The position numbers were made by a program, and so were the translations under genes. A stretch of DNA of 62,173 bases, taken from positions 1 to 62,173 of the forward strand of contig JALHRQ010000017.1 in the NCBI GenBank assembly GCA_022841375.1. Reading direction: 5' to 3'. Below are positions 15,483 through 24,295 of this stretch, piece after piece. The notes under the pieces are model-generated. The model saw only the letters and a list, made by a program, of their open reading frames with translations, did not search any database and had not been told where the DNA came from. The DNA comes from Burkholderiales bacterium (GTDB taxonomy: Bacteria > Pseudomonadota > Gammaproteobacteria > Burkholderiales > SG8-41). How positions within the stretch are numbered: the first letter of the stretch is position 1; the number at the start of each line of letters is the position of its first letter.

Positions 15483-16244
15483 TTAAACTTTTTTCGTGCG
15501 GGTCGACCGCGTTTCCGGAATGGAAGCCGCCTCGCCAGCGAGGTAATAGACCTGCGGGCGGTTACCCGTGTGGTCCTGCAACCGGACGCCCCTTTTTTCA
15601 GCGATCAGTTTCCTGACATAGCTTTTCGGGTTGTCGAGGTCGCCAAAGTAGCGCGCAGTGGGGGCGCAGGTAACAACGCACGCCGGTGTAAAATCCCGTG
15701 TTTTCGGATCATTCGGATCGAGATCCGGGGTTCCCTGAGGCGCTTTGCTGACTCGGTGGTAGCAGAACGTGCATTTGGAAACCACGTTTTTGGGTTGGAT
15801 TCCAACGCCGTGTTTCGGGTCATTCAGGTGGCTGGGCATGGCCCACGGCGGATCCCAAACCTTGCCGTCCTTGCTCGGCCAGACCTCGCGCACGTCGGGC
15901 AGCGTCTTCTGCTTCTCTTCGGCATAGAACCTCACGCCATAAGGGCAGGCGATCATGCAATATTTGCACCCGATGCAGAGATCCCAGTTGATAAGGACGA
16001 ATCCGTCCTTGTCTTTGTAAGTCGCCTTCGTCGGGCAGACATCCACGCATGACGCATTCTCGCAGTGCATGCACGGCCTCGGCAGCCAGGTCAGTTTGCC
16101 GCTGGGATATTCACCCTCGTTGTAGAACAGGACATCCTGCCAGTTCTCCCCGGGTAACCGTGAGTTTTCCATCGAGCAGGCGGTGGTGCAGGCCTGACAG
16201 CCGGTGCACTTTTCCAGATCAATTACCATTCCCCAACGGGCCAT
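15483..16244 (-). CDS. Four-cluster ferredoxin subunit (PsrB/DmsB-type)
   Basis: 253 aa with the four Cys groups of the DmsB/PsrB family: CTGCQACTTACS near the N-terminus, CMHCENASCVDVCP, CIGCKYCMIACP and CTFCYHRV with a later CVVTCAPTARYFGD. These carry four [4Fe-4S] clusters as an electron wire between the molybdenum subunit and the NrfD anchor. There is no signal peptide of its own, so it would be exported with the Tat-tagged catalytic subunit. GGAGAATAGCC precedes the ATG. Gene order A-B-C is that of Psr/Phs/Arx-type complexes. Confidence 0.9.
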   Translation of the reverse strand: MARWGMVIDLEKCTGCQACTTACSMENSRLPGENWQDVLFYNEGEYPSGKLTWLPRPCMHCENASCVDVCPTKATYKDKDGFVLINWDLCIGCKYCMIACPYGVRFYAEEKQKTLPDVREVWPSKDGKVWDPPWAMPSHLNDPKHGVGIQPKNVVSKCTFCYHRVSKAPQGTPDLDPNDPKTRDFTPACVVTCAPTARYFGDLDNPKSYVRKLIAEKRGVRLQDHTGNRPQVYYLAGEAASIPETRSTRTKKV

Positions 16245-16283
16245 GGCTATTCTCCTTTATTCATTCGGCGTATTAGTTGCTGA

Positions 16284-18773
16284 TTAAACTTTTTCAACCT
16301 TGACCGTTACCGTGTGTACCGCTGCGGCGTTCGAAATCGGTTCGGATACGTTGGGAATGATTTCGTTGGTATTGCCTTCCATCCGACCCTTGGCCCAGCG
16401 GCCATGCGCCCAGTGACCGAAACCGAACGGCAGCGTGACGGTATCCGGCCGGCATGCCGGGAACAGGTGTGCCCGCGCATAGATCGCACCGAGATCGTTA
16501 TGGATTTTTACCCGGTCACCGTTGCGGATGCCGCGTTTTGCCGCGGTCTCCGGATGGATTTCCAGGAACAGCTCGTTACGGCCTCCGGAGGTGGACTGAT
16601 ATAGAGAAATGGCTACCGGAATGTTTGCCGTCCGTCCTTCGCCATGCATCGGGGTTTTGGTTGCGATGAAGTGCAAGTCGCCGCCACCGGTGTACTTCGG
16701 CTGAATCCATTGCGGAAAACCGACTTTCTCCTTGGGGATGCCCAGCGCATTGGCGATGAACTCGTCGTAGTGCTCCAGATAACTCGACTTCAGTTCGAAC
16801 TTGCCTGACTCGGTTATCAACAGCTTCTTTTTGACGTCTTCGGCGCTCATCGGCTTGCGATAGTCTTCACCATCCCACTCGTAGAATTCCCCGGCGATTT
16901 GACGATAGAGGTAAGGCTTCTTGTACCAGACGCCTTTTTCGACCCATTTTTCGTAACTGTCGACGCCGTTAGATCCGGGATTGGCTTCAAAACCCTTGGC
17001 AATGGATTTGAGTACGTTCTCCACGTTGCTGACCTTCTGGTAATACTCGCTGGTCGGTCCCTTGATGCGCTTGCCGATCTCGATCAGGGTGTCACCAAAG
17101 TGTTTGGTGTCATACAGCGGTTTCACCGCCGGCACCCTGATGTTGGTCAACGGCCAACCCTCAAACGGATAAGTCGGCGTGTCCTGAAAGCGTTCCAGGA
17201 AGGTGTGATCGGGGAGCACAAGGTCGGAAAATACCGAGGTCTCGCTCGGGAACGGCGATGTCTCGATGACGAACACTTTTTTCAGCGCTTCTTCCCATTC
17301 CTTCGAGTTGGGCGCGCTGTAAATCGGGTTCGTGATGTAAAACATGATCGTGTCGAGCGTGTACGGCTTGCCTTCGAGAATGCTCTTGGCGATGCCCTGG
17401 ATGTTGTTGGCAGCCAAAGGCAGTTCTTTGCTTTTTACACGGTCAATCCGCGGCATTTTCCTTGCTGCGGCTTCCTTGGCGGCGTCATCGACGAAATCAT
17501 CCGAACTGACCGACAGCTTGCCGTAAGGCACTCCCATCTGATTGGCAAGGCCGCCGACCGCATACATGGCGCCGACCAGAGCATTCAGCACATGCACGGC
17601 CATGCCGCTGTACAAGCCGTTGGTGTGCAGCGTCACGCCCCGTTCGAAAATCGCCATCGCCGGGCGAGTCGAGCCGAATTCGCGGGCAATCCTGGTGATG
17701 TCGCGTTCGGAAACCGTGGTGATTTCGGCGGCCCATTTCGGTGTCCGGTCTTTCAATTCCGCGTTCCACCACTCGATCAGCCCGAGGGTCCATTTTTCCT
17801 TGAAGCTTTTGGGGTCCAGTTGTTCACCGGTCTTGAACAGATTGATGCTGTCGACGAAGTCGCCGACGAATTTCCGGTCCCACAGCCCTTCGGTGAGGAT
17901 CACATGTGCGATGGCCAGCGCCAGCGCACCGTCGGTTCCCGGCTTGACCAGCATCAGGCGGTCGGCCGCCGCACCGGTTGTGGTCACGCGCACATCAGCA
18001 ACCGCAACCTTGGTTTTGGGCGCCTTGCTGCGGATATGACCCCATGCCTGCATGTTGGCGTTGTAAGGGCGGTACGCTTCAAGAAAAGCAGCGCCGAAAA
18101 TCAGCAGATAATTGGTGTTTTTGTAGTCGTAAGAGTTGTAGTTGTAGTTGCCGTCGATAGCCGCTTTCGCTTTTTTGCTGGTATCGGCGCAGATTGACGA
18201 ATGGCCAAGCGTGGAATTTGGCGTGCCGTAGAGCTTGCCGAAGTTTCCGAGCAGTCCGACGTCGGTGCTGCCCCAGCCACGGCCGTTGACGATCGCAAAG
18301 CGGTGTGGCTCAGCCTTTTCACGCAGGGCGTTCAGGCGTGCCGCGACGGTATTGAGCGCCTCTTCCCAGCTGATGGCCTGCCACTTCGGATCCTCGTTGC
18401 GGCCCTTGTTGGGGTTGGTGCGTTTCATCGGACCCTTGAAACGGTCAGGGTCGTAAAGAATGTAGGCGCCGAGATGGCCCTTGGGACACAGCTTGCCATT
18501 TGAAATCGGGTGATCCGGCGACCCGTAGATCGCGTGAACCTTGCCATCAGTGACGTAGACGTCAATGCCGCAGCGCGCTGGGCACTGATGACACACGTTT
18601 TTGGTGATCTTGGTTTCAGGTACCGGCCCATCCGGACGGTTCCCCATGCCCGTTGCTTCGGGGCTCAAGGTGGAAACCACCGCGCCGCCCCCAATGGCGG
18701 CAGAACCTGCAACTCCTGCTGCAACCGAGGTTTTGAGGAATCCCCGCCGGTTCATCTGTTCAAAGTCGCCCAC
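16284..18773 (-). CDS. Periplasmic molybdopterin oxidoreductase, DMSO-reductase family
   Basis: 829 aa. I place the start at GTG 18773: AGGAGG stands eight bases before it, whereas the in-frame TTG at 18779 is too close. A Tat motif (NRRGFLKTSVAAG) follows. The [4Fe-4S] motif is CHQCPARCGI with a later KLCPKGHLG. The molybdenum-ligand region GHSSICADTSK supplies Cys rather than Sec. The C-terminal domain has HPETAAKRGIRNGDRVKIHN. The plan fits PsrA/PhsA/ArxA-like enzymes (sulfur or arsenic compounds); the substrate cannot be decided from sequence. SoeA-type sulfite dehydrogenase is less likely because SoeA lacks a Tat signal. Confidence 0.88.
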   Translation of the reverse strand: MGDFEQMNRRGFLKTSVAAGVAGSAAIGGGAVVSTLSPEATGMGNRPDGPVPETKITKNVCHQCPARCGIDVYVTDGKVHAIYGSPDHPISNGKLCPKGHLGAYILYDPDRFKGPMKRTNPNKGRNEDPKWQAISWEEALNTVAARLNALREKAEPHRFAIVNGRGWGSTDVGLLGNFGKLYGTPNSTLGHSSICADTSKKAKAAIDGNYNYNSYDYKNTNYLLIFGAAFLEAYRPYNANMQAWGHIRSKAPKTKVAVADVRVTTTGAAADRLMLVKPGTDGALALAIAHVILTEGLWDRKFVGDFVDSINLFKTGEQLDPKSFKEKWTLGLIEWWNAELKDRTPKWAAEITTVSERDITRIAREFGSTRPAMAIFERGVTLHTNGLYSGMAVHVLNALVGAMYAVGGLANQMGVPYGKLSVSSDDFVDDAAKEAAARKMPRIDRVKSKELPLAANNIQGIAKSILEGKPYTLDTIMFYITNPIYSAPNSKEWEEALKKVFVIETSPFPSETSVFSDLVLPDHTFLERFQDTPTYPFEGWPLTNIRVPAVKPLYDTKHFGDTLIEIGKRIKGPTSEYYQKVSNVENVLKSIAKGFEANPGSNGVDSYEKWVEKGVWYKKPYLYRQIAGEFYEWDGEDYRKPMSAEDVKKKLLITESGKFELKSSYLEHYDEFIANALGIPKEKVGFPQWIQPKYTGGGDLHFIATKTPMHGEGRTANIPVAISLYQSTSGGRNELFLEIHPETAAKRGIRNGDRVKIHNDLGAIYARAHLFPACRPDTVTLPFGFGHWAHGRWAKGRMEGNTNEIIPNVSEPISNAAAVHTVTVKVEKV

Positions 18774-18794
18774 GATCAATACCTCCTGTGCAAT

Positions 18795-19991
18795 TCAAGC
18801 AACCGCGTTGCCTGAGGGTTCGTTCGTAACATCGCGTCGTACAAACAGCGCTTGCGTCTTGCGGCAAACCGGGCATGTTTCACCCGGATCGCCAGAAAAT
18901 TCGTCCTCGCACTTCACGCACACCTTCACCGGATGGCGGGTGAGTTCCCGGTCGATGTCTTGCGGCGTTGTGCCGCGCAGCGTCGTGAAGCGGACGGCCT
19001 GTTGCGGGCAATCGCGCTCACACTGACGGCAGCTTACGCACAGCAGCGCATTGAAGCGGATGCCGGCGGTGCCGTTGTCATCGTATTTCGCCAGCGCACC
19101 GGTCGGACATACCGCCGAGCAGATGCCGTGGTTCTCGCACTGATCGCTATCAATGGATACGGCTGGCAACGGCAATGTCGCCGGCGTACCGGGATGGCGG
19201 CTGCGGATGTTCAGGAGCGCGGTCATGCGCCGGATCTGTTCGGCTGGTATCACACGTCCCAATGCGACTAGCGGTGGCAAGGGTGCATGCCCCGTAGAGC
19301 CGTTGACACTCAAGGCCCCGGATGCCAGGCCTGCGGCCTCCGAGAATCCACGGCTAAAAAAGCCGCGGCGCGAAATCATTGTTTCCTCAACAGCTGCCGG
19401 AATGGCTTCGGGCATTTGCGCCAGCGGCAAGGGATGGAGTTCGATTCGCGCCTGCAATTGCGCGGGCAATCCCGCGTCGGCCAGCATGCGACCGGCGTCG
19501 GCTACAACAGCATTAGCGCTGCATGTGGAGGCGTCGCCTGACGGGCAGCTTGCACACCAGCCGCGATTCAGCAAGATGACAGGCGTGTCACCGATTTGGT
19601 CCTGAAGCGTCAGCAACCATCCTGTTGAAATCGCGCCCAGACACGGTACGCGTATCGCACCCTCCGGGCTGCGTGTGCGTGGCACCTTGCTGCAGTCAAT
19701 GTACGCTGAGTCACCGGCTCGCAGGACCGGGGCGGCAGGTGCGGGAAAATGTTTTCTGGTGAGAGCGTCGGTGGGGCACGCTGCAGCACAACGAGCGCAT
19801 TCGGTACATTGCGGAGTTACGGATGGGATGCCGGTTCTGAAATGCAGTGCATCCGCCGGGCAAGCATCAGCGCACTGGCGGCAACCCTGGGCTGAGAGGG
19901 GCAGGCAGGCCGCGTTGTTCCACAACAAGGAAGATCCGGCAATTTCTTGTCGGCTGACGGCTTTGCTGGGACTTTGCGACAACTGGTCCAC
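18795..19991 (-). CDS. Multi-cluster ferredoxin-like protein of the molybdoenzyme operon
   Basis: The first half holds CRQCADACPADAL and CTECARCAAACPTDAL, two [4Fe-4S] sites. The second half holds CENHGICSAVCPTGAL and CVSCRQCERDCPQQAV, two more. The C-terminus has a zinc-ribbon-like CVKCEDEFSG...CPVCRK. A central part (SPEGAIRVPCLGAISTG) is like HdrA/FrhB-linked proteins. The start is taken as GTG 19991, which has AGGGGAG eight bases upstream and lies about 38 nt after the predicted transcription start. The upstream ATG at 20069 overlaps the FNR box and is unlikely. Likely role: electron transfer or maturation for the complex. 398 aa; no signal peptide seen. Confidence 0.75.
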   Translation of the reverse strand: MDQLSQSPSKAVSRQEIAGSSLLWNNAACLPLSAQGCRQCADACPADALHFRTGIPSVTPQCTECARCAAACPTDALTRKHFPAPAAPVLRAGDSAYIDCSKVPRTRSPEGAIRVPCLGAISTGWLLTLQDQIGDTPVILLNRGWCASCPSGDASTCSANAVVADAGRMLADAGLPAQLQARIELHPLPLAQMPEAIPAAVEETMISRRGFFSRGFSEAAGLASGALSVNGSTGHAPLPPLVALGRVIPAEQIRRMTALLNIRSRHPGTPATLPLPAVSIDSDQCENHGICSAVCPTGALAKYDDNGTAGIRFNALLCVSCRQCERDCPQQAVRFTTLRGTTPQDIDRELTRHPVKVCVKCEDEFSGDPGETCPVCRKTQALFVRRDVTNEPSGNAVA

Positions 19992-20035
19992 GATTTCCGC
20001 TCCCCTTTGGACTGCACTTGCCGAACATGCAAACA

Positions 20036-20076
20036 ATCTTATGCGCGCGCAAGTGTGCTGAGTTGACATAGATCAA
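20036..20076 (-). promoter_or_regulatory. FNR/ANR-type promoter of the molybdoenzyme operon
   Basis: The minus strand carries TTGAT-ctat-GTCAA (20076-20063), nine of ten matches to the FNR consensus TTGAT-N4-ATCAA. Downstream, TAAGAT (20041-20036) sits within one base of where a -10 element should be if the box is centred at -41.5, the class II activating position. This predicts a start of transcription near 20029 and anaerobic control by an FNR/ANR/DNR-family protein. Confidence 0.65.
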
Positions 20077-20363
20077 TGTCGCAATGATTGGAGTGCAACG
20101 GTTGCTATCCGCGGGTGTCACCAATACGTCGTGGCTGATGAGCAAAGACAAGCTGGTGTCTTCGCATTGCATCCCCGGCACGGTGACCCACTGGATTCGC
20201 GATGCTCGTGGTCATTCGCGGGATTGCAGCGTCAGCCGACTATTCCCCGAGCGTGATGACCTGCGTTATCCTCGAGCACGACTGCACGTGCAGCGTCCAT
20301 CGCGCCGCGCTTAAAATATAATTAATAATCAACTATTTATAATAATCCCAGAGGAGCAGCACC

Positions 20364-21320
20364 ATGAAAACACTGATAGCCGGCATCGTCGGCGCCACCC
20401 TGGCGTTCAGCGGCGCCGCATACGCGCAGGACAAATATCCGTCAAAGCCGATCCGCATGATCGTCGGCTACGCCCCCGGTGGCGGCAGCGACATCATGGG
20501 CCGGCTGATCGCGCCGCAGATCACCGAGGCGCTGGGCCAGCAGGTCATTGTCGAGAATCGTGGGGGCCAGGCGCAGAACATCGCCGCGGAATACATCATC
20601 CGCCAGCCAGCCGACGGCTATACGCTGTTCCTCAGCTCGGCTGCGCTGGGCGTCAACGCCTCGTTGTATCCCAAACTCGGTTATGACCCGGTCAAGGATT
20701 TCATTCCGGTCGCGGTGTTCTCGTCGAGCGCTAATCTGCTGATGACGCATCCGTCGGTGCCGGTGAAAAACGTCAAGGAATTCCTCGCGCTGGTGAAGAA
20801 GAGTTCCAGCAAGATGAACTACTCCTCGTCAGGCAGCGGCAGCACCCAGCATCTGTCGGGTGAAATGCTCAAGCTGCTGGTCAAGGGCGAGTTCACACAC
20901 ATCCCGTACAAGGGCACCGGCCCGTCGATGATTGCGCTGGCCAGCGGCGAAGTGGAGTTCTCCTTCAGCAACATCCCGGGCGCGCAGCCCGTGCTCAACC
21001 GCGTCCGCGTGCTCGGCATCACCAGCGAAAAACGCTCCGCGTTGATGCCTGAAGTGCCGACGATGATCGAAGCCGGCCTGCCGGGTTTTGTCACGCAGAC
21101 CTGGTACGGCGTGCTGGTTACCCGTGGCACCCCGCAACCCATCGTCGACACCCTGAACCGGGTGATCGTCAACGCGGTGAAGCGCGAGGACTTCCGCGGC
21201 AAGCTGGCGCAGCTGGGCGCCGACCCGATTGCTGAGTCGCCGGAGTATTTCAGGAAAATGCTGGCGGAGGAGATCGAGCGCTGGGGCAAGGTGGTGCGGG
21301 CTTCGGGGATTAAGCCCTGA
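20364..21320 (+). CDS. Tripartite tricarboxylate (Bug-family) substrate-binding protein
   Basis: 318 aa with a signal peptide (MKTLIAGIVGATLAFSGAAYA) and the family marks PSKPIRMIVGYAPGGGSDIMGR, then NYSSSGSGSTQHLSGEML in the middle and a typical C-terminal helix. These periplasmic receptors bind organic acids or aromatic carboxylates and are greatly expanded in Burkholderiales. No TctA or TctB membrane partner is encoded in the window, so it is an orphan. AGAGGAGCAGCACC precedes the ATG. An A+T-rich stretch (TATAATTAATAATC) about 40 bases upstream is probably its promoter. Confidence 0.93.
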   Translation: MKTLIAGIVGATLAFSGAAYAQDKYPSKPIRMIVGYAPGGGSDIMGRLIAPQITEALGQQVIVENRGGQAQNIAAEYIIRQPADGYTLFLSSAALGVNASLYPKLGYDPVKDFIPVAVFSSSANLLMTHPSVPVKNVKEFLALVKKSSSKMNYSSSGSGSTQHLSGEMLKLLVKGEFTHIPYKGTGPSMIALASGEVEFSFSNIPGAQPVLNRVRVLGITSEKRSALMPEVPTMIEAGLPGFVTQTWYGVLVTRGTPQPIVDTLNRVIVNAVKREDFRGKLAQLGADPIAESPEYFRKMLAEEIERWGKVVRASGIKP

Positions 21321-21336
21321 TGGTTTAAGGATTCTT

Positions 21337-21366
21337 AAAAACGGCGCTCTGAGGAGCGCCGTTTTT
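21337..21366 (+). terminator. Intrinsic terminator after the Bug receptor
   Basis: AAAAACGGCGCTC and GAGCGCCGTTTTT form a 13-bp stem around TGAG, 17 bases after the stop codon, ending in a run of T. This is a textbook rho-independent terminator and, by symmetry, could work on both strands. Confidence 0.9.
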
Positions 21367-21479
21367 ATGGTTCCACTAGCTAGAGCTAGCGTAACCCGTA
21401 TGTAACGAATTGAAATTCGGGATCGTGTTTCCCGTAATTCGTTTCACTCCTTATGGGCTACAACTACGAATCAATTCCA

Positions 21480-22085
21480 TCACCGCTTGCGCGATGGCTT
21501 TATTTCCGGGTTCATCGATTCGATCAACCGGCAGGCAATGTCGATGGTGCTACGCACCGGCAGTACATTGCCGATATACGCTTCAAGCGCCGCTTCCGCG
21601 CGCTTGCGCAAGGCCGGCGCGGTGATGAGCTTGCGTCTTGCCAGCAGCAGGATGTCTTCGCGGTCCTGATCTGAAAATCTCGCCAGCTTGGACACCGCCA
21701 GGTCGAGCGGCGTCAGCACGCGCACGTCGAGCACCTTGCGATCGATGCTCTTGATGTCCACGCGCAGTGCATCGCCCTCGGCATCCTCGTGCATCAGGCC
21801 CAGCGTGTCGTTGTAGTTGCGGTCAAGGTACAACAGGGCGGCGCGGCCGTCGGCGTCGCGGTAGGCGACTTCGATGTCCTGTCCGAGCAGCACACGTCGC
21901 GAGAATGTCGCATCGACGTCCTCGGTCACCCGTTCGCCGGTGTGCAGGTACAGCGCGGTGCCGCCGGCGATGACCATGCGGATCGGCAGTGCGGCCTTGT
22001 CATAGCCGCGGAATTCGACCTCGATACGCTTGAGCACTTCGAGCAGCGCCGCGCCGTAACCCGCGTCGAAGTCGGGCTTGATCAT
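21480..22085 (-). CDS. Nucleotidyltransferase-fold protein (DUF6036/AbiEii-like)
   Basis: 201 aa. The core motif VIAGGTALYLHTGERVTEDV with DVDATFS gives the GG(T/S)...DxD pattern of minimal nucleotidyltransferases. The later VRVLTPLDLAVSKLARFSDQ and REDILLL match DUF6036/AbiEii-type proteins, where the Lys and Asp residues are conserved. In AbiE systems the nucleotidyltransferase is the toxin. Its ATG overlaps the stop of the upstream HTH gene (ATGA), which is the antitoxin-first order of such modules. Role as toxin is inferred. Confidence 0.7.
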   Translation of the reverse strand: MIKPDFDAGYGAALLEVLKRIEVEFRGYDKAALPIRMVIAGGTALYLHTGERVTEDVDATFSRRVLLGQDIEVAYRDADGRAALLYLDRNYNDTLGLMHEDAEGDALRVDIKSIDRKVLDVRVLTPLDLAVSKLARFSDQDREDILLLARRKLITAPALRKRAEAALEAYIGNVLPVRSTIDIACRLIESMNPEIKPSRKR

Positions 22086-22609
22086 GCAAGTCCCCTGCGC
22101 TTGCGCGCCATCGGCAGGAAGCGTGCTGCGCGCAGCGGTGTCATCTGCAGCCAGCGGCCAAACACTTCAGGGGTCGATACGCCGGTGTGTAGCGTTTCGG
22201 CAAGCCGCAGGTAGTGTTCGCGGTCGTATCCGCGCGCGCCGGCGAGCATTACCGCGAGGCCGCCCATGAAGAACGCTGAGCCGTGCTGGCGCCATGCGGC
22301 GCTGTCGGTATTGCCGGATGCGGCGAGGTCGAGCAGCCGCATTTCCAGTTCGCGCGTCAGTGCGCTCGGGAAGTCGCCGGTTTCGGCAGCAGCGGCCTGT
22401 GCCATGGTGATGACGTAGCCTGCCGCGGCGGCGAGCGCCGCGAGCGTGCGCAGATCGCAGGACGCCTGCGACTTCAGCCGCGACAGCGTTTCCTTGGGCA
22501 CGCCGGCGGCCCGCGCCCAGGCGCCGAGGTTGCCGAATTGCTGAATCGCCGACGCCTTCATCTGCTCGAGCAGCAAACCGGGGCTGGTGGATGATGTTGA
22601 GGTATTCAT
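22082..22609 (-). CDS. HTH protein paired with the nucleotidyltransferase
   Basis: 175 aa from ATG 22609 (two in-frame TTG codons directly before it are alternatives). Residues 15-60 form a helix-turn-helix (NLGAWARAAGVPKETLSRL) of Xre type. The C-terminal half (SAAWRQHGSAFFMGGLAVML, LHTGVSTPEVFGRWLQMTPL) is a separate helical domain that I do not recognise by name. It overlaps the next gene by four bases. By analogy with two-gene AbiE-like modules it could repress the operon and neutralise the partner. The upstream region contains GAGTT...AACTC arms spaced by 21 bases, a possible weak operator. Confidence 0.65.
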   Translation of the reverse strand: MNTSTSSTSPGLLLEQMKASAIQQFGNLGAWARAAGVPKETLSRLKSQASCDLRTLAALAAAAGYVITMAQAAAAETGDFPSALTRELEMRLLDLAASGNTDSAAWRQHGSAFFMGGLAVMLAGARGYDREHYLRLAETLHTGVSTPEVFGRWLQMTPLRAARFLPMARKRRGLA

Positions 22610-22728
22610 CAACAAAGAGTTACAAAAATTGAGCTATTCGTCAACTCTGAATGAATGGCAATTCGTAGTATTGAAAAATAATAATAAAAACAACAAGTTA
22701 TGCGATTCCCCCGATCACGGGCAGGAAG

Positions 22729-24237
22729 CTAGGACTCCAGCAGTTTCAACCGCTGCACCTTCCCCGAAGGTCCCTTGGGCAGCTCGCTGACAAACTTGAT
22801 CACCTTCGGCGTCTTGTACGGGCCGAGTTCCTGCCGTGAAAACGCCGTCAGCGTTTCCACCGAACATTCCACCCCCGGTTTCAGGATCACGCAGGCCATG
22901 ATTTCCTGGCCGTAGTTGGCGTCGGGGATGCCGACTGCGGCGGCTTCGAGTACGGCAGGGTGTTTCAGCAGCGCTTCGTCGATCTCGCGCGGCGCGATGT
23001 TTTCGCCACCCTTGATGATCAGTTCCTTGATGCGGCCGGTGACAAAAACAAAACCGTCGTTATCCATATAACCGAGGTCGCCGCTGTGCAGCCAGCCGTC
23101 GGGTTCCAGCGTCTTCGCGGTGTTTTCCGGGTCCTTGTAATAGCCCGTCATCACGTTGTCGCCGCGCACCATCAGTTCGCCGGGCGTGCCGCGCGGCTGT
23201 TCGCAGCCGGTAGCCGGGTCGATGACCTTGGCTTCGTTGCCATAGGCGGTGCCGGGGCTGCCGATCTTGCGTTTGTTCGGATCGTAGGGATTGGTGAAGC
23301 AGGGCGCGTTGGTTTCGGTCATGCCGAAGGTTTCGATGATGCCGATGCCGAATTTGTCTTCGAACGCGCGGTGCAGTTCCGGCGGCAGCGGCGCCGAGGC
23401 GGAGCGGCAGAATTTCACCTGCGAGACGTCGAGGCCTTTGTCCTTCGGTGTCGGCGCGTTCATCAAATAGGCGATGATCGTCGGCACCACGTTGATCCAC
23501 GTGCACTGGTATTTGGCGACCAGTTCCCAGTAATGGCTGACGCTGAAGCGGTGCGGCATCACCACGCTGCCGCCGTGCACCAAGGGGGCTACCGCAGTCA
23601 CGATCTGGCCGTTGATGTGGTACAGCGGCATTGCGCACAACACGCGGTCTTGGGCGGTGAGTTCATGCGCGGCACTGGTGAATTCGCCGCCGGCCACTAC
23701 GCTGCGATTCGATAATACGCAGCCCTTGGGTTTGCCGGTGGTGCCCGAGGTGTACATCAGCAGCGCGTCGTCGTTTTCAGTGACGTCGGGCAGCTTCACG
23801 TCGGGCAGCGTGGTGTGTTCAAACAGCGTCGTCGCGTCGGGATCGATGGCGATGATGGTGATGCCGTGGTCGAGTCCGGCCAGCGCGGTTTCCAGCCGTT
23901 CGGCGAATTCTTCACTGGTAAAGATCAGGCGCGTATCCGAGTGCTGCAGCACATAGGCGAGCTGCGACGGCTGCGCCAGCAAGTTCAGCGGCGCGACCAT
24001 GAAGCCGCCGTACATCACGCCGATCAGCAGCCGCGCGGTCTGGTAGCTGTTGTGCAGCATCAGCGCGACCTTGTCGCCTTTTTTGAGTCCGGCGCCGAGC
24101 AGAAAACGCGTGAGGTCCTGCGAGTTGCGCTGCAACTGCGCGAAGCTCATCGTTGCGCCGGTTTCGGGCGCGATCAGCCAGGTGGCGTCGGGGCGCTCGC
24201 GTGCCTGGTGGTCAACGATGTGGCGGAGGGTGCGCAT
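22729..24237 (-). CDS. AMP-forming acyl-CoA ligase (SauT-like)
   Basis: 502 aa from ATG 24237. The P-loop-like motif LLMYTSGTTGKPKGC, the ETFGMTETNAP region, the SGDLGYMDNDGFVFVTGR hinge and the C-terminal catalytic Lys in GPSGKVQR are all present, so the protein should activate a carboxylate with ATP and CoA. Directly upstream in the same operon is an acylating aldehyde dehydrogenase. This pair matches sauS-sauT of Cupriavidus, where SauT makes sulfoacetyl-CoA from sulfoacetate. Assignment of sulfoacetate as substrate is inference from the neighbour. An earlier start at 24327 would overlap that gene by 32 bases. Confidence 0.75.
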   Translation of the reverse strand: MRTLRHIVDHQARERPDATWLIAPETGATMSFAQLQRNSQDLTRFLLGAGLKKGDKVALMLHNSYQTARLLIGVMYGGFMVAPLNLLAQPSQLAYVLQHSDTRLIFTSEEFAERLETALAGLDHGITIIAIDPDATTLFEHTTLPDVKLPDVTENDDALLMYTSGTTGKPKGCVLSNRSVVAGGEFTSAAHELTAQDRVLCAMPLYHINGQIVTAVAPLVHGGSVVMPHRFSVSHYWELVAKYQCTWINVVPTIIAYLMNAPTPKDKGLDVSQVKFCRSASAPLPPELHRAFEDKFGIGIIETFGMTETNAPCFTNPYDPNKRKIGSPGTAYGNEAKVIDPATGCEQPRGTPGELMVRGDNVMTGYYKDPENTAKTLEPDGWLHSGDLGYMDNDGFVFVTGRIKELIIKGGENIAPREIDEALLKHPAVLEAAAVGIPDANYGQEIMACVILKPGVECSVETLTAFSRQELGPYKTPKVIKFVSELPKGPSGKVQRLKLLES

Positions 24238-24295
24238 CTGGAAGCGGTGGCTGGTGGACGGTGGCTTGTGGCTGGTGAGGTGCAGCCGCGGTGCG

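Noticed and set aside
16899-18197. Plus-strand open frame of 432 codons inside the molybdoenzyme gene
   Set aside because: Antisense to a clearly recognisable catalytic subunit; no domain, start signal or independent composition.
16284-18773. Formate dehydrogenase or a second selenoprotein
   Set aside because: The molybdenum-ligand position reads as Cys in SSICAD with no in-frame TGA, and the subunit lacks formate-dehydrogenase-specific motifs.
14280-18773. SoeABC sulfite dehydrogenase
   Set aside because: SoeA is cytoplasmic and without a Tat signal, whereas this catalytic subunit has a clear twin-arginine motif.
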